Source of the DNA: Pseudomonas sp. LB-090624
Lineage (GTDB): Bacteria > Pseudomonadota > Gammaproteobacteria > Pseudomonadales > Pseudomonadaceae
Length of the DNA: 64,000 nt
Assembly (NCBI RefSeq): GCF_003205205.1
Contig: NZ_QJRL01000025.1
Coordinates: forward strand, 1-64,000
Direction: 5' to 3'
Part shown: positions 36,585 through 45,864 of the stretch, one piece after another
How the letters are laid out: every line of letters starts with the position of its first letter
Position numbering within the stretch: position 1 is the stretch's first letter
Made by a program: the position numbers and the translations under genes
The notes under the pieces: generated by a model
Databases searched by the model: none
What the model saw: the letters and a program-made list of their open reading frames with translations, nothing else
What the model was told of the DNA's origin: nothing

Positions 36585-36950
36585 ATGACATCGCCATTCA
36601 AGGGCCAGACCGGCCTGAAACGTATCTTCAACGCCGCTGGCTACTCGCTGGACGGCCTGCGCGCGGCCTTTAAGGGCGAGGCAGCATTCCGCCAGCTGGT
36701 ACTGCTCAACGTGCTGCTGATCCCGATTGCCTTCTGGCTGCCGGTTAGCCGCGCGGAGCGGGCGATCATGATTGCCGTGTGCCTGCTGGGGCTGATTGTC
36801 GAGCTGTTCAATTCGGCCGTGGAGGCCGCCATCGACCGCATTTCGCTGGAGCGCCACCCACTGTCGAAGAACGCCAAGGACATGGGCAGCGCCGCACAGC
36901 TGGTGGCACTGACCATGGTGGCGCTGGTATGGGGCGTGATCCTGCTTTAA
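36585..36950 (+). CDS. dgkA: Diacylglycerol kinase DgkA
   Basis: DgkA is a small inner membrane enzyme that phosphorylates diacylglycerol, returning lipid released by periplasmic glucan or LPS modification to phospholipid synthesis. The 121-residue protein has three membrane segments and the active-site stretch ELFNSAVEAAIDRI followed by HPLSKNAKDMGSAAQ with the conserved Glu, Asn, Lys and Asp. I chose ATG 36585 because it gives the standard length; the frame is open to 36489. It converges on finR, whose stop it overlaps by four bases. Confidence 0.95.
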   Translation: MTSPFKGQTGLKRIFNAAGYSLDGLRAAFKGEAAFRQLVLLNVLLIPIAFWLPVSRAERAIMIAVCLLGLIVELFNSAVEAAIDRISLERHPLSKNAKDMGSAAQLVALTMVALVWGVILL

Positions 36951-37873
36951 GCGATCGGCGGCAGCACGATTTCGTCGCTGCGGGTAAAGCCCGCAGTGAA
37001 GTTGCGGCAGAGTTCGAGAAATTCGCGCATGGCAGAGGTTTGGTATTTCTGCTTGTGCCAGATGAAGTAGAACTGGCGCATCAGGTCTAGCTCCGGAGTT
37101 TCTACCGGCACCAGGCTGCCCCGGCGAAAAGCGTCGCGCAAGGCCAGTCGTGAAATGCAGCCGATTCCAAGCCCTGACTCGACCGCGCGCTTGATCGCCT
37201 CGGTGTGTTCCAGTTCCAGGCGGATGTTGAGGTTGGCGCGATGATGGCGCATGGCTTGGTCGAAGGTCAGGCGCGTGCCCGAACCTTGTTCTCGCAGGAT
37301 CCATGCTTCTTGCGACAGGCTTTCGATATCGGCGCGGCCCAGCCTGGCCAGCGGGTGCTGTGGTGCGCAGAACACCACCAGTTCGTCCTCGACCCATGGC
37401 TGGACTTCCAGGTCGGGGTGGTTGCAGTCGCCTTCGATTAGACCCAGATCAATTTCGTAATGGGCAACCTGCTGCACGATATGCGCAGTGTTCTGTACAT
37501 GCAGCTTTACCTGGCTTTCGGGGTGCGTCTGCATGAAGCTGCCGATCAACAAGGTGGCCAGGTAGTTGCCAATGGTCAGGGTGGCGCCGACCGCCAGGGA
37601 ACCGAACCCGGACTTGCCGTTGAGCAAGTCTTCGATTTCCTTGGCCTGATCGAGCAAGGCTACCGCCTGGGGCAGCAGTTGATGGCCCAGGGCATTGAGG
37701 GCCAGTCGTTTGCCGGCACGGTCAAACAGCTGGCAACTCGATTGGCGCTCCAGTTCGGTGATCGAAGTGCTGGCGGCCGACTGCGACAACGCCAGCAGGC
37801 TGGCGGCCCGGGAGACGCTTTGATGCTGGGCCACGGCGACGAAGACTTGCAGTTGACGAAGTGTAAATCGCAT
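36947..37873 (-). CDS. finR: LysR-family regulator FinR
   Basis: A 308-residue LysR-type regulator with the N-terminal helix-turn-helix (RAASLLALSQSAASTSITEL region) and substrate-binding-like C-terminal domain. It is divergent from fpr, the arrangement described in P. putida, where FinR activates the ferredoxin-NADP reductase gene under oxidative (superoxide) stress. The 120-bp intergenic region has several TATC/GATA inverted repeats that may be its sites. I chose ATG 37873 (MRFTLRQLQVF); the open frame to 37963 would run into the operator region. Confidence 0.88.
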   Translation of the reverse strand: MRFTLRQLQVFVAVAQHQSVSRAASLLALSQSAASTSITELERQSSCQLFDRAGKRLALNALGHQLLPQAVALLDQAKEIEDLLNGKSGFGSLAVGATLTIGNYLATLLIGSFMQTHPESQVKLHVQNTAHIVQQVAHYEIDLGLIEGDCNHPDLEVQPWVEDELVVFCAPQHPLARLGRADIESLSQEAWILREQGSGTRLTFDQAMRHHRANLNIRLELEHTEAIKRAVESGLGIGCISRLALRDAFRRGSLVPVETPELDLMRQFYFIWHKQKYQTSAMREFLELCRNFTAGFTRSDEIVLPPIA

Positions 37874-37904
37874 ATCGATATAACCGATAACACATATCTT
37901 GATA
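37873..37904. promoter_or_regulatory. Candidate FinR operators in the finR-fpr intergenic region
   Basis: TATCG-N7-CGATA (37873-37889) and TATC-TT-GATA (37895-37904) are two inverted repeats with the same half site, in an AT-rich stretch between the divergent starts. The first begins at the finR start codon, so a bound regulator could repress its own gene while activating fpr. Confidence 0.45.
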
Positions 37905-37993
37905 ATCCAGTTAACAGATATTGTCGCTGCCCCTAAACTATCGCGCAACTGTGCGTGTTGCACGCGCTGCGTTTTTCTTCAGGAGCCCCATCA

Positions 37994-38773
37994 ATGAGCA
38001 ACATGAACCACGAACGTGTCCTCAGTGTGCACCACTGGAACGACACCCTGTTCAGCTTCAAGTGCACCCGCGACCCGGGCTTGCGCTTCGAGAACGGTCA
38101 GTTCGTGATGATCGGCCTGCAGCAGGAAAGCGGCCGTCCGCTCATGCGTGCGTACTCCATCGCTTCGCCGAACTGGGAAGAGCACCTGGAGTTCTTCAGC
38201 ATCAAGGTGCCGGACGGCCCGCTGACCTCGCAGCTGCAGCACTTGAAGGAAGGCGATGAGATCATCATCAGCAAGAAGCCTACCGGCACCCTGGTCCTCG
38301 ATGACCTGAACCCGGGCAAGCACCTCTACCTGCTGAGCACCGGCACTGGCCTGGCGCCGTTCATGAGCGTCATCCAGGACCCGGAAACCTACGAGCGCTT
38401 CGAAAAAGTGATCCTGGTGCATGGTGTGCGCTATGTGAACGAAGTGGCCTACCGCGAGTTCATCACCGAGCACCTGCCGCAGAACGAGTTCTTCGGTGAA
38501 TCGGTGCGCGACAAGCTGATCTACTACCCGACCGTCACCCGTGAGCCGTTCGAGAACCAGGGCCGCCTGACCGACCTGATGCGCAGCGGCAAGCTGTTCA
38601 GTGACATCGGCCTGCCACCGATCAACCCGCAGGACGACCGCGCGATGATCTGCGGCAGCCCAAGCATGCTCGACGAGACCAGCGAAGTACTGGACAGCTT
38701 CGGCCTGAAAGTCTCTGCCCGCATGCGCGAGCCGGGTGACTACCTGATCGAGCGTGCCTTCGTCGAGAAGTAA
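37994..38773 (+). CDS. fpr: Ferredoxin-NADP+ reductase
   Basis: Fpr exchanges electrons between NADPH and ferredoxin or flavodoxin through FAD and supports iron-sulfur repair and oxidative stress defence. The 259-residue protein is of the bacterial subclass I type: FAD-binding RAYSIAS motif near residue 52, the NADP-binding STGTGLAPFMSV segment at about residue 115, and a C-terminus ending VEK. AGGAG lies 9 bases before the ATG. It is divergent from finR. The FdxA ferredoxin encoded at 26.5 kb is a possible partner. Confidence 0.95.
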   Translation: MSNMNHERVLSVHHWNDTLFSFKCTRDPGLRFENGQFVMIGLQQESGRPLMRAYSIASPNWEEHLEFFSIKVPDGPLTSQLQHLKEGDEIIISKKPTGTLVLDDLNPGKHLYLLSTGTGLAPFMSVIQDPETYERFEKVILVHGVRYVNEVAYREFITEHLPQNEFFGESVRDKLIYYPTVTREPFENQGRLTDLMRSGKLFSDIGLPPINPQDDRAMICGSPSMLDETSEVLDSFGLKVSARMREPGDYLIERAFVEK

Positions 38774-38791
38774 GGCGCGGGCAGGTACAGC

Positions 38792-38814
38792 AAGGCGACC
38801 CTCGGGTCGCCTTT
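38792..38814 (+). terminator. Terminator of fpr
   Basis: AAGGCGACCC, a TC centre, then GGGTCGCCTTT with further T residues, 18 bp after the fpr stop. Confidence 0.75.
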
Positions 38815-38846
38815 CTTATGCCTGATAGTTGTCGAGTGGTTGCAGC

Positions 38847-38940
38847 GGCCCTTTCGCGGGGCAAGCCCGCTTTCACAAGGGCATCAATTCCCAGGATCCA
38901 GCGTTATCCCTGAGGTAGCGGGCTGCCCCGCGAAAGGGCC
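38847..38940. repeat. Inverted REP pair between fpr and sprT
   Basis: GGCCCTTTCGCGGGGCAAGC (start of copy 1, 38847-38880) and its inverted partner (38909-38940, containing GCGGGCTGCCCCGCG) flank 28 bp. This is a BIME between convergent genes. Confidence 0.8.
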
Positions 38941-38959
38941 TGCACCGGCAATACACACT

Positions 38960-39454
38960 CTATTCGACGCGCGTCTCACCGCTGTACACCAGAATCTCCC
39001 GGCAGCGCTTGCACAGGTAACGCCGCCCCTGGTGCACCAGCTTGTGCCGTTGGGCGGTGAACGGGAAGTCGCTTTGCGGGCAAGGGCATCGGTAGATATA
39101 GCGGGTGACCACGCGCCGTTGCACCTCGTAGTTGTGGCAACGGTTGGGCGGCAGTTCGTACACCCCGCGCATGATCAACTGCCATTCCTCGCCATGGGCC
39201 TGAATACGGTCACCGAACAATTGGTGGGCGATGAGGTGTGCCACTTCATGGGCGACGGTCTGGCGCAGGAAGTCATCCTGGTTTTCGCGGTACAGCTGCA
39301 GGTTGAAGCGCAGCAGGTTCTCGTGCAGGTGAGCGACCCCGGCTTTTTGCCCGCGCAGCTTGAAGCTGACTTCCGGGCGCGGGAAGGGGCGCTTGAAAAA
39401 GGTTTCGGCTTGCTGGTAACAGGTTTCGACGCGTTGTCGGAGCAGCTCGGGCAT
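38960..39454 (-). CDS. sprT: SprT-family zinc metalloprotease-like protein
   Basis: The 164-residue protein has the zinc-binding HExxH (AHEVAHLIAHQLFG), the His in QAHGEEWQ as further ligand, and a C-terminal zinc ribbon with paired Cys (CPCP and CKRC). SprT-like proteins are related to the eukaryotic protease SPRTN that removes DNA-protein crosslinks; the bacterial role is not settled. I chose ATG 39454 (MPELLRQRVE); the open frame reaches 39514. It converges on fpr across a REP pair. Confidence 0.9.
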   Translation of the reverse strand: MPELLRQRVETCYQQAETFFKRPFPRPEVSFKLRGQKAGVAHLHENLLRFNLQLYRENQDDFLRQTVAHEVAHLIAHQLFGDRIQAHGEEWQLIMRGVYELPPNRCHNYEVQRRVVTRYIYRCPCPQSDFPFTAQRHKLVHQGRRYLCKRCREILVYSGETRVE

Positions 39455-39585
39455 GGCGGGGTGGTTCTCCTGACCGGGCATTATGCCGTAACCGCGGGCG
39501 GCTTGCCGAGCCACCGGTCAGCGCACAGCCAGAGGCCGCCTTGCGGCGGCCCCTGGTTGATGCCCCAGTGTTGGTTCAGTCTGTT

Positions 39586-40185
39586 CTAGTTGGTGTAGAC
39601 GGGCCCCACGCCCAGTCCCCAGATGATCACCGTGGCAGCCATGATCGCCACCAGTACCACAAGGCCTACTGCCAGCACCGAGCTGGAGAAGAGGAAGCCT
39701 TCGTCAGAGGGTATGTTCATGAACGTCGGCAAGCCGACATACAGCAGGTACACCGTGTAGCAGATGGCGGCAGTGCCGATCAGCATGCCCAGCCACAGAT
39801 GCGGGTACAGTGCCGCCAGGCCGCCGATGAACAGCGGTGTGGCGGTGTAGGTAGCAAAGGCAATGCACTGCGCCATGGACGGGTTGGCGTCGTAGGTGCG
39901 AGCCATCCAGTGGATGAACGCCCCCATCACGGCCACCCCGGCGAGCATCGCCAGGTACGACATGATGCTCATCCAGATGGCGCTTTCCATGGTCAGCATC
40001 ACTGCTGGCCGGTCGCCGATCACCCAGCCGACCTGTGTGGTGCCGATAAACGCGGAAACGGCGGGGATCGCCGCCAGGATGAGGGTGTGTGTCAGGTACA
40101 TGTGGCTGATGGTTTCTTCTTCGCCACGAATCTCCCGCCATTCCTGGTCGGGATGGGTAAACAGCCCCACAACGTGATGGATCAT
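39586..40185 (-). CDS. Yip1-family inner membrane protein
   Basis: A 199-residue integral membrane protein with five hydrophobic segments and the Yip1-domain pattern. The start MIHHVVGLFTHPDQEWREI (a cytoplasmic amphipathic part typical of bacterial Yip1 proteins) is followed by membrane spans from about residue 35. GGAGTG lies before ATG 40185; the frame is open to 40233. Neighbours (sprT downstream, ttcA divergent) do not suggest a role. No function is assigned to this family in bacteria that I can name with confidence. Confidence 0.82.
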   Translation of the reverse strand: MIHHVVGLFTHPDQEWREIRGEEETISHMYLTHTLILAAIPAVSAFIGTTQVGWVIGDRPAVMLTMESAIWMSIMSYLAMLAGVAVMGAFIHWMARTYDANPSMAQCIAFATYTATPLFIGGLAALYPHLWLGMLIGTAAICYTVYLLYVGLPTFMNIPSDEGFLFSSSVLAVGLVVLVAIMAATVIIWGLGVGPVYTN

Positions 40186-40446
40186 GCCGTCACTCCTCTC
40201 AATGTTGCCAAACGCCCCCCAGATGGAGCGCAAGCGGCCCGAGGCCCGAACACCGATGCAAGCGGTAATGTGGCCTTATGTCGCAGTATAGGAAGCCGTT
40301 ACCGGAATAAACCGTGCTTTTTAGAGCAAATTGCGCTGTATACGGCACTGTTGATTACATTGAAGTCTTTATCGGAATGCCTACAGCCGCGGCCCGTTTG
40401 TGCGTAAAATAGCCGCCTTTTGTCACACCTCGCGGATTCAAGCGCT

Positions 40447-41271
40447 ATGGGCACCCTCTCGGTCAACCAGAACAAACTGCAAAAACGCCTGCGTCGTCTC
40501 GCCGGCGAAGCCATCACCGACTACAACATGATCGAGGATGGCGACAAGGTCATGGTCTGCCTGTCCGGCGGCAAGGACAGCTACACCATGCTCGACGTTC
40601 TGTTGCACCTGCAGAAGGTTGCACCGATCAAGTTCGAGATCGTCGCGGTGAACATGGATCAGAAGCAGCCGGGCTTCCCTGAGCACGTGCTGCCGGCCTA
40701 CCTGAAGGAACTGGGGGTCGAGTACCACATCGTCGAGAAGGACACTTACTCGGTGGTCAAGGAGCTGGTACCCGAGGGCAAGACCACCTGTTCGCTGTGC
40801 TCGCGCCTGCGCCGTGGCACCCTCTACACCTTCGCCGACGAAATCGGCGCGACCAAGATGGCGTTGGGGCACCACCGCGACGACATCGTCGAAACCTTCT
40901 TCCTCAACATGTTCTTCAACGGCGCACTCAAGGGCATGCCGCCCAAGCTGCGCGCCGACGACGGCCGCAATGTGGTGATCCGCCCGCTGGCCTACTGCAG
41001 CGAGAAGGACATCCAGGCCTACTCGGACATGAAGGAATTCCCGATCATCCCGTGCAACCTGTGTGGTTCGCAGGAAAACCTGCAGCGCCAGGTGGTCAAG
41101 GACATGCTGGTGGAGTGGGAGCGCAAGCACCCAGGCCGTACCGAGAGTATTTTCCGTGCCATGCAGAATGTGGCGCCCTCACAGCTGGCCGACCGCAACC
41201 TGTTCGACTTCACCAGCCTGAAGATCGACGAGAACGCCACCCCGCGTTTCCTCGACGTGGTGAACATCTGA
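40447..41271 (+). CDS. ttcA: tRNA 2-thiocytidine(32) synthetase TtcA
   Basis: TtcA inserts sulfur at C32 of certain tRNAs using ATP and a [4Fe-4S] cluster. The 274-residue protein has the PP-loop [10 protein letters not shown] and the two CxxC motifs: TCSLCSRL (about residue 117) and CNLCGSQ (about residue 202). I chose ATG 40447; an in-frame TTG at 40420 is less likely. The Tag-like glycosylase gene follows after 4 bp, so the two are probably co-transcribed. Confidence 0.95.
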   Translation: MGTLSVNQNKLQKRLRRLAGEAITDYNMIEDGDKVMVCLSGGKDSYTMLDVLLHLQKVAPIKFEIVAVNMDQKQPGFPEHVLPAYLKELGVEYHIVEKDTYSVVKELVPEGKTTCSLCSRLRRGTLYTFADEIGATKMALGHHRDDIVETFFLNMFFNGALKGMPPKLRADDGRNVVIRPLAYCSEKDIQAYSDMKEFPIIPCNLCGSQENLQRQVVKDMLVEWERKHPGRTESIFRAMQNVAPSQLADRNLFDFTSLKIDENATPRFLDVVNI

Positions 41272-41275
41272 ACCC

Positions 41276-41947
41276 ATGCGTGATTACCAGTGGCTGCATG
41301 AGTACTGCCTGAACCGCTTTGGCTCGGCCCAGGCCCTGGAGGCCTTCCTGCCGCAGCCACGTACGCCAGCACAATTGCGCGCCATCAGCGACGATCGCTA
41401 CCTGTCGACGCTGGCCCTGCGCGTGTTCCGCGCGGGCCTCAAGCACAGCCTGGTGGACGCCAAGTGGCCGGCGTTCGAGCAGGTGTTCTTCGGCTTCGAC
41501 CCGGAGAAAGTGGTGCTGATGGGCGCCGAGCATCTGGAGCGGCTGATGCAGGATGAGCGCATTATCCGCCACCTGGGCAAGCTCAAGAGCGTGCCGCGCA
41601 ATGCGCAGATGGTGCTGGACATCGCCAAGGCACAGGGCAGTTTTGGGGCCTTCATCGCCGACTGGCCAGTGACCGACATTGTCGGCTTGTGGAAGTACCT
41701 GGCCAAGCATGGCAACCAGTTGGGCGGGTTGTCGGCGCCACGGTTCTTGCGCATGGTCGGCAAGGACACGTTCATCCCGACCGATGACATGGCAGCGGCG
41801 TTGATTGCGCAGAAGGTGATCGACAAACAGCCGACCAGCCAGCGCGACCTGGCCCTGGTGCAGCAGGCGTTCAACCAGTGGCATGCCGAGAGCGGGCGGC
41901 CGCTGTGCCAGTTGTCGGTGATGCTGGCGCATACCGTCAACCATTGA
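41276..41947 (+). CDS. DNA-3-methyladenine glycosylase I-like protein
   Basis: A 223-residue protein related to Tag (COG2818): LKSVPRNAQMVLDI, GSFGAFIADWP and the C-terminal KFLG-like region (APRFLRMVGKDTF) align with the alkyladenine glycosylase fold. The N-terminal RCPW and C-terminal Cys/His zinc-binding residues of classical Tag are missing; the first line reads DYQWLHEYCLNRFG instead. Activity on 3-methyladenine is therefore uncertain. It is 4 bp after ttcA and converges on the DUF2069 gene with a shared hairpin (41955-41973). Confidence 0.75.
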   Translation: MRDYQWLHEYCLNRFGSAQALEAFLPQPRTPAQLRAISDDRYLSTLALRVFRAGLKHSLVDAKWPAFEQVFFGFDPEKVVLMGAEHLERLMQDERIIRHLGKLKSVPRNAQMVLDIAKAQGSFGAFIADWPVTDIVGLWKYLAKHGNQLGGLSAPRFLRMVGKDTFIPTDDMAAALIAQKVIDKQPTSQRDLALVQQAFNQWHAESGRPLCQLSVMLAHTVNH

Positions 41948-41954
41948 GGTCGGC

Positions 41955-41973
41955 GGGGCTGCACCGCAGCCCC
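41955..41973. terminator. Hairpin between convergent Tag-like and DUF2069 genes
   Basis: GGGGCTGC-ACC-GCAGCCCC, an 8-bp perfect stem 7 bp after one stop and 4 bp before the other. It can serve both strands; no T tract. Confidence 0.6.
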
Positions 41974-41977
41974 ACGA

Positions 41978-43339
<1,362 letters not shown>

Positions 43340-43424
43340 GTCGGGTCGCATCCAGCAGGGTGTGGCGGCTATTCTAACCGCAGCGACTGACCAATTTGCT
43401 TTAAAACTCGAGAAGGATTGACCC

Positions 43425-43889
43425 ATGGCAAGGCGTCTGGCAGCAGTACTGGCCATCACCGCGAGCCTGTTGCTCGGTGGTTGCGGTGCCGATTATGGCG
43501 TGGACCAACACGGTAATACGGTTAAGGCCGAACAGATCGAAGGGCACTGGCTGGTGCTCAATTACTGGGCCGAATGGTGCGGGCCGTGCCGTACCGAAAT
43601 CCCGGAACTGAACGCAGCGGCCAAGCAGTGGGCGGCTGACGGCATCAAGGTGGTGGGGGTGAACTTCGATGGCCTGCAGGGGCAGGACCTGAAGCAGGCT
43701 GCCGAAACCCTGGGTATCGGTTTCACCGTGCTGGCCCAGGACCCGGCTGAGCGCTATGACCTGCCGCGTAGCGAGGCGTTGCCGGTGACTTACATCATCG
43801 ACGACAAGGGCAAGGTGCGTGAGCAGTTGATGGGCGAGCAGACCCTGGAAGGGTTGCAGGCCAAGATCAAGGCCCTGAAAGGCGCTTGA
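43425..43889 (+). CDS. TlpA-family thioredoxin-like lipoprotein
   Basis: The 154-residue product has a lipoprotein signal peptide with lipobox LLLGGC (Cys at about 20) and a thioredoxin fold with the active site WCGPC in YWAEWCGPCRTEIPELN. TlpA/ResA-like proteins act as periplasmic thiol reductants, for example in cytochrome maturation; after the lipobox Cys comes Gly, so outer membrane sorting is plausible. It is divergent from arsC and converges on a META lipoprotein gene across a hairpin (43897-43915). Confidence 0.88.
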   Translation: MARRLAAVLAITASLLLGGCGADYGVDQHGNTVKAEQIEGHWLVLNYWAEWCGPCRTEIPELNAAAKQWAADGIKVVGVNFDGLQGQDLKQAAETLGIGFTVLAQDPAERYDLPRSEALPVTYIIDDKGKVREQLMGEQTLEGLQAKIKALKGA

Positions 43890-43896
43890 TGCATTC

Positions 43897-43915
43897 GGGG
43901 CCGCAAAGCGGCCCC
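43897..43915. terminator. Hairpin between convergent lipoprotein genes
   Basis: GGGGCCGC-AAA-GCGGCCCC, a perfect 8-bp stem, 7 bp after the TlpA-like gene and 8 bp before the end of the META gene. No T tract. Confidence 0.6.
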
Positions 43916-43923
43916 GGCAATCC

Positions 43924-44328
43924 TCAGCCTTCCTCAGGCCAGAATCGCAGCGGCTTGCCTTCGGCCGGCCAGAAGCGTATTTGCTCCACTGCCGACACAT
44001 CCCAGCGCTGTACCGTTTCCAGCGCCTGCAAGAAGCGTTTTTCTTGCTCCATCAACGCCGGTGCACACAGCTTGCGGGTCTTGCCCACCTTGCCGAAGCT
44101 AAGGTGTTCGCCCTCCAGCGTGTAGGGTGCAAACCAGTGGTTGCAGCCACCGTTACCATAGGCGCGGCCGTCGCTGGCCAGGGTCAGGGTCAGGTGGCTG
44201 TAGTCGATCAGCGGGCGTTCGCCAATCCACTCCAGCACATAGCTGCGTTCCTGCTGCAGCCTGGAAGGTTCGGCGGCACAACCGAGCAGGCCGGTGGCAA
44301 TCAGCGCGCCGGTCAGCAGATTTTTCAC
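43924..44328 (-). CDS. META-domain (HslJ-like) lipoprotein
   Basis: The 134-residue product has a lipoprotein signal (LIATGLLGC, Cys at about 17) and one META domain, as in HslJ: YVLEWIGERPL, LTLASDGRAYGNGGCNHWFAPY and MEQEKRFLQAL. The start is a GTG at 44328 that shares bases with the stop of the upstream gene (GTGA) and has GGAGAGC before it. META proteins are linked to heat shock or novobiocin tolerance in E. coli; the role here is unknown. Coupled with the upstream Cys-rich protein. Confidence 0.85.
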   Translation of the reverse strand: MKNLLTGALIATGLLGCAAEPSRLQQERSYVLEWIGERPLIDYSHLTLTLASDGRAYGNGGCNHWFAPYTLEGEHLSFGKVGKTRKLCAPALMEQEKRFLQALETVQRWDVSAVEQIRFWPAEGKPLRFWPEEG

Positions 44329-44762
44329 TCGGCGCTCTCCTGGCAACGCGGGCACAGGTGTTTTTCGCCACGGCTGGCCCAGCCCAGCTCAGCGATACGC
44401 GCGCTGGCCGCAGGCTGGCGGGCTTGCTTGCCGAGCTTGGCGTCCACCGCGAACTCGAAGTCGAGCACGGCGTCGCAGCTGTCGCATTCGACCTGCCAGG
44501 TGAGGATTTCCAGCTCGTTGAACACCGGGCCGCTGGCCACGGCGACCCATTGGCCGCGCGGGTTGATCAGGTGGCGCACGCTTTCCACGGTCAGTCGCAT
44601 GGACAGGTCCTTGCTGCCCTTGAGGGTGACCAGCAGGGTGTCGCCTTTATGCATCGAGCCGCCGTTGCCAGTGACCTGGTACCGGCCCGGCACCAGCGCG
44701 CGGCACTCGATCAGGGTGTGTTGCGGGTTGAAAAGGGTGTAGCGAAAATCGTGCTCGACCAT
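44325..44762 (-). CDS. Conserved hypothetical protein with C-terminal zinc-binding cysteines
   Basis: A 145-residue soluble protein I do not recognise. The N-terminal part (to about 90) is beta-rich and has the look of a small barrel (TVESVRHLINPRGQWVAVAS). The C-terminal part has two Cys pairs, CDSC at about 93-96 and CPRC near the end, that could bind one zinc. No signal peptide or membrane segment. It overlaps the META lipoprotein gene (GTGA) and follows ldhA, 31 bp away, with its own start on the same strand side. Function unknown. Confidence 0.75.
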   Translation of the reverse strand: MVEHDFRYTLFNPQHTLIECRALVPGRYQVTGNGGSMHKGDTLLVTLKGSKDLSMRLTVESVRHLINPRGQWVAVASGPVFNELEILTWQVECDSCDAVLDFEFAVDAKLGKQARQPAASARIAELGWASRGEKHLCPRCQESAE

Positions 44763-44793
44763 GGGTCCTCCAGAAATGCCGCGTATCCTAGCA

Positions 44794-45783
44794 CTAACCC
44801 ATCACCAGATTCTGGGGATTCCCTGCCGCCCAGCGGTTGATGTTTTCCAGGGTGGTCGCGGCAATGGCATCCAGTGCCTCGCGGGTAAGGAAGGCCTGGT
44901 GTGCGGTGATGATCACGTTGGGGAAGGTCAGCAGGCGGGCCAGCACATCGTCCTGCAGGGGCAGGTCGGAGCGGTCTTCGAAGAACAGCTGGGCTTCTTC
45001 TTCGTAGACGTCCAGGCCCAGGTAGCCGAGCTGGCCGCTTTTTAGCGCGTCGATCAGCGCAGGCGTGTCGACCAGCGCGCCGCGGCCGGTGTTGATCAGC
45101 ATGGCGCCGGGCTGCAGCTGGGCCAGGCTTTGCGCGTTGATCAGGTGCCGGCTGTGCTCGTCAAGCGGGCAGTGCAGGCTGATGATGCGGGCTTCGCGCA
45201 GCAGCTCGGGCAGCGGCAGGTAGCGCGCGCCGAGGGCCAGCAGCTCTGGGTTGGGGTAGGGGTCATAGGCGAGCAGCTGGCAGCCGAAGCCAGCCATGAT
45301 GCGGGCGAAGGCCAAGCCGATCTGGCCGGTGCCGACCACCCCGACGGTTTTGCCGTGCAGGTCGAAGCCGGTCAGCCCGTGCAGGGTGAAATCGCCTTCG
45401 CGGGTGCGGTTGTAGGCCCGGTGCAGTCGCCGGTTCAGGGCCAGGATCAGCGCCACGGCGTGCTCGGCCACGGCGTGTGGCGAATAGGCCGGTACGCGCA
45501 CCACGGCCAGGCCCAGGCGCTTGGCAGCGGCCAGGTCGACGTGGTTGTAGCCGGCCGAACGCAGGGCGATCAGGCGCGTGCCCCCGGTGGCCAGGCGTTG
45601 CAGTACCTGAGCGTCGAGCTCGTCATTGATGAAGGCGCAGACGACTTCGTAACCGTCGGCCAGGGCGGCGGTGTCGAGGGTAAGCCGGGCGGGCTGGAAA
45701 TGCAGGTCCAGCCTGCTGCCCTTGGCGGCCTCGCTGAAGCTTTCCTGGTCGTAGTGCTGGCTGCTGAACAACAGGGCGCGCAT
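44794..45783 (-). CDS. ldhA: D-lactate dehydrogenase (2-hydroxyacid dehydrogenase family)
   Basis: A 329-residue NAD-dependent D-2-hydroxyacid dehydrogenase. It has the NAD motif GVVGTGQIGLAFARI, the catalytic Arg in NTGRGALVDT, Glu in DVYEEE and His in TAHQAFLT. The LIALRSAGYNHVDL segment is typical of fermentative D-lactate dehydrogenases. It sits just downstream of gacS on the same strand, the order found in many Pseudomonas. It starts 81 bp after the gacS stop, with a perfect hairpin in between. Confidence 0.93.
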   Translation of the reverse strand: MRALLFSSQHYDQESFSEAAKGSRLDLHFQPARLTLDTAALADGYEVVCAFINDELDAQVLQRLATGGTRLIALRSAGYNHVDLAAAKRLGLAVVRVPAYSPHAVAEHAVALILALNRRLHRAYNRTREGDFTLHGLTGFDLHGKTVGVVGTGQIGLAFARIMAGFGCQLLAYDPYPNPELLALGARYLPLPELLREARIISLHCPLDEHSRHLINAQSLAQLQPGAMLINTGRGALVDTPALIDALKSGQLGYLGLDVYEEEAQLFFEDRSDLPLQDDVLARLLTFPNVIITAHQAFLTREALDAIAATTLENINRWAAGNPQNLVMG

Positions 45784-45829
45784 GGTGATGGTTTCCTTTG
45801 TGGTGCATGTCTTCTGTTGGCCGCTGCCT

Positions 45830-45856
45830 GTGAGATCGGGCGGCGCCCGATCTCAC
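45830..45856 (-). terminator. Hairpin between gacS and ldhA
   Basis: GTGAGATCGGGC-GGC-GCCCGATCTCAC, a perfect 12-bp stem 9 bp after the gacS stop. No T tract on the minus strand, so it may act with Rho or as a 3' end protector. Confidence 0.6.
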
Positions 45857-45864
45857 GAGCCCAC

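Noticed and set aside
40351-40364. TTGATTACATTGAA as an Anr/FNR box before ttcA
   Set aside because: Only the first half matches TTGAT; the second half should be ATCAA and has TTGAA. Too weak to call.
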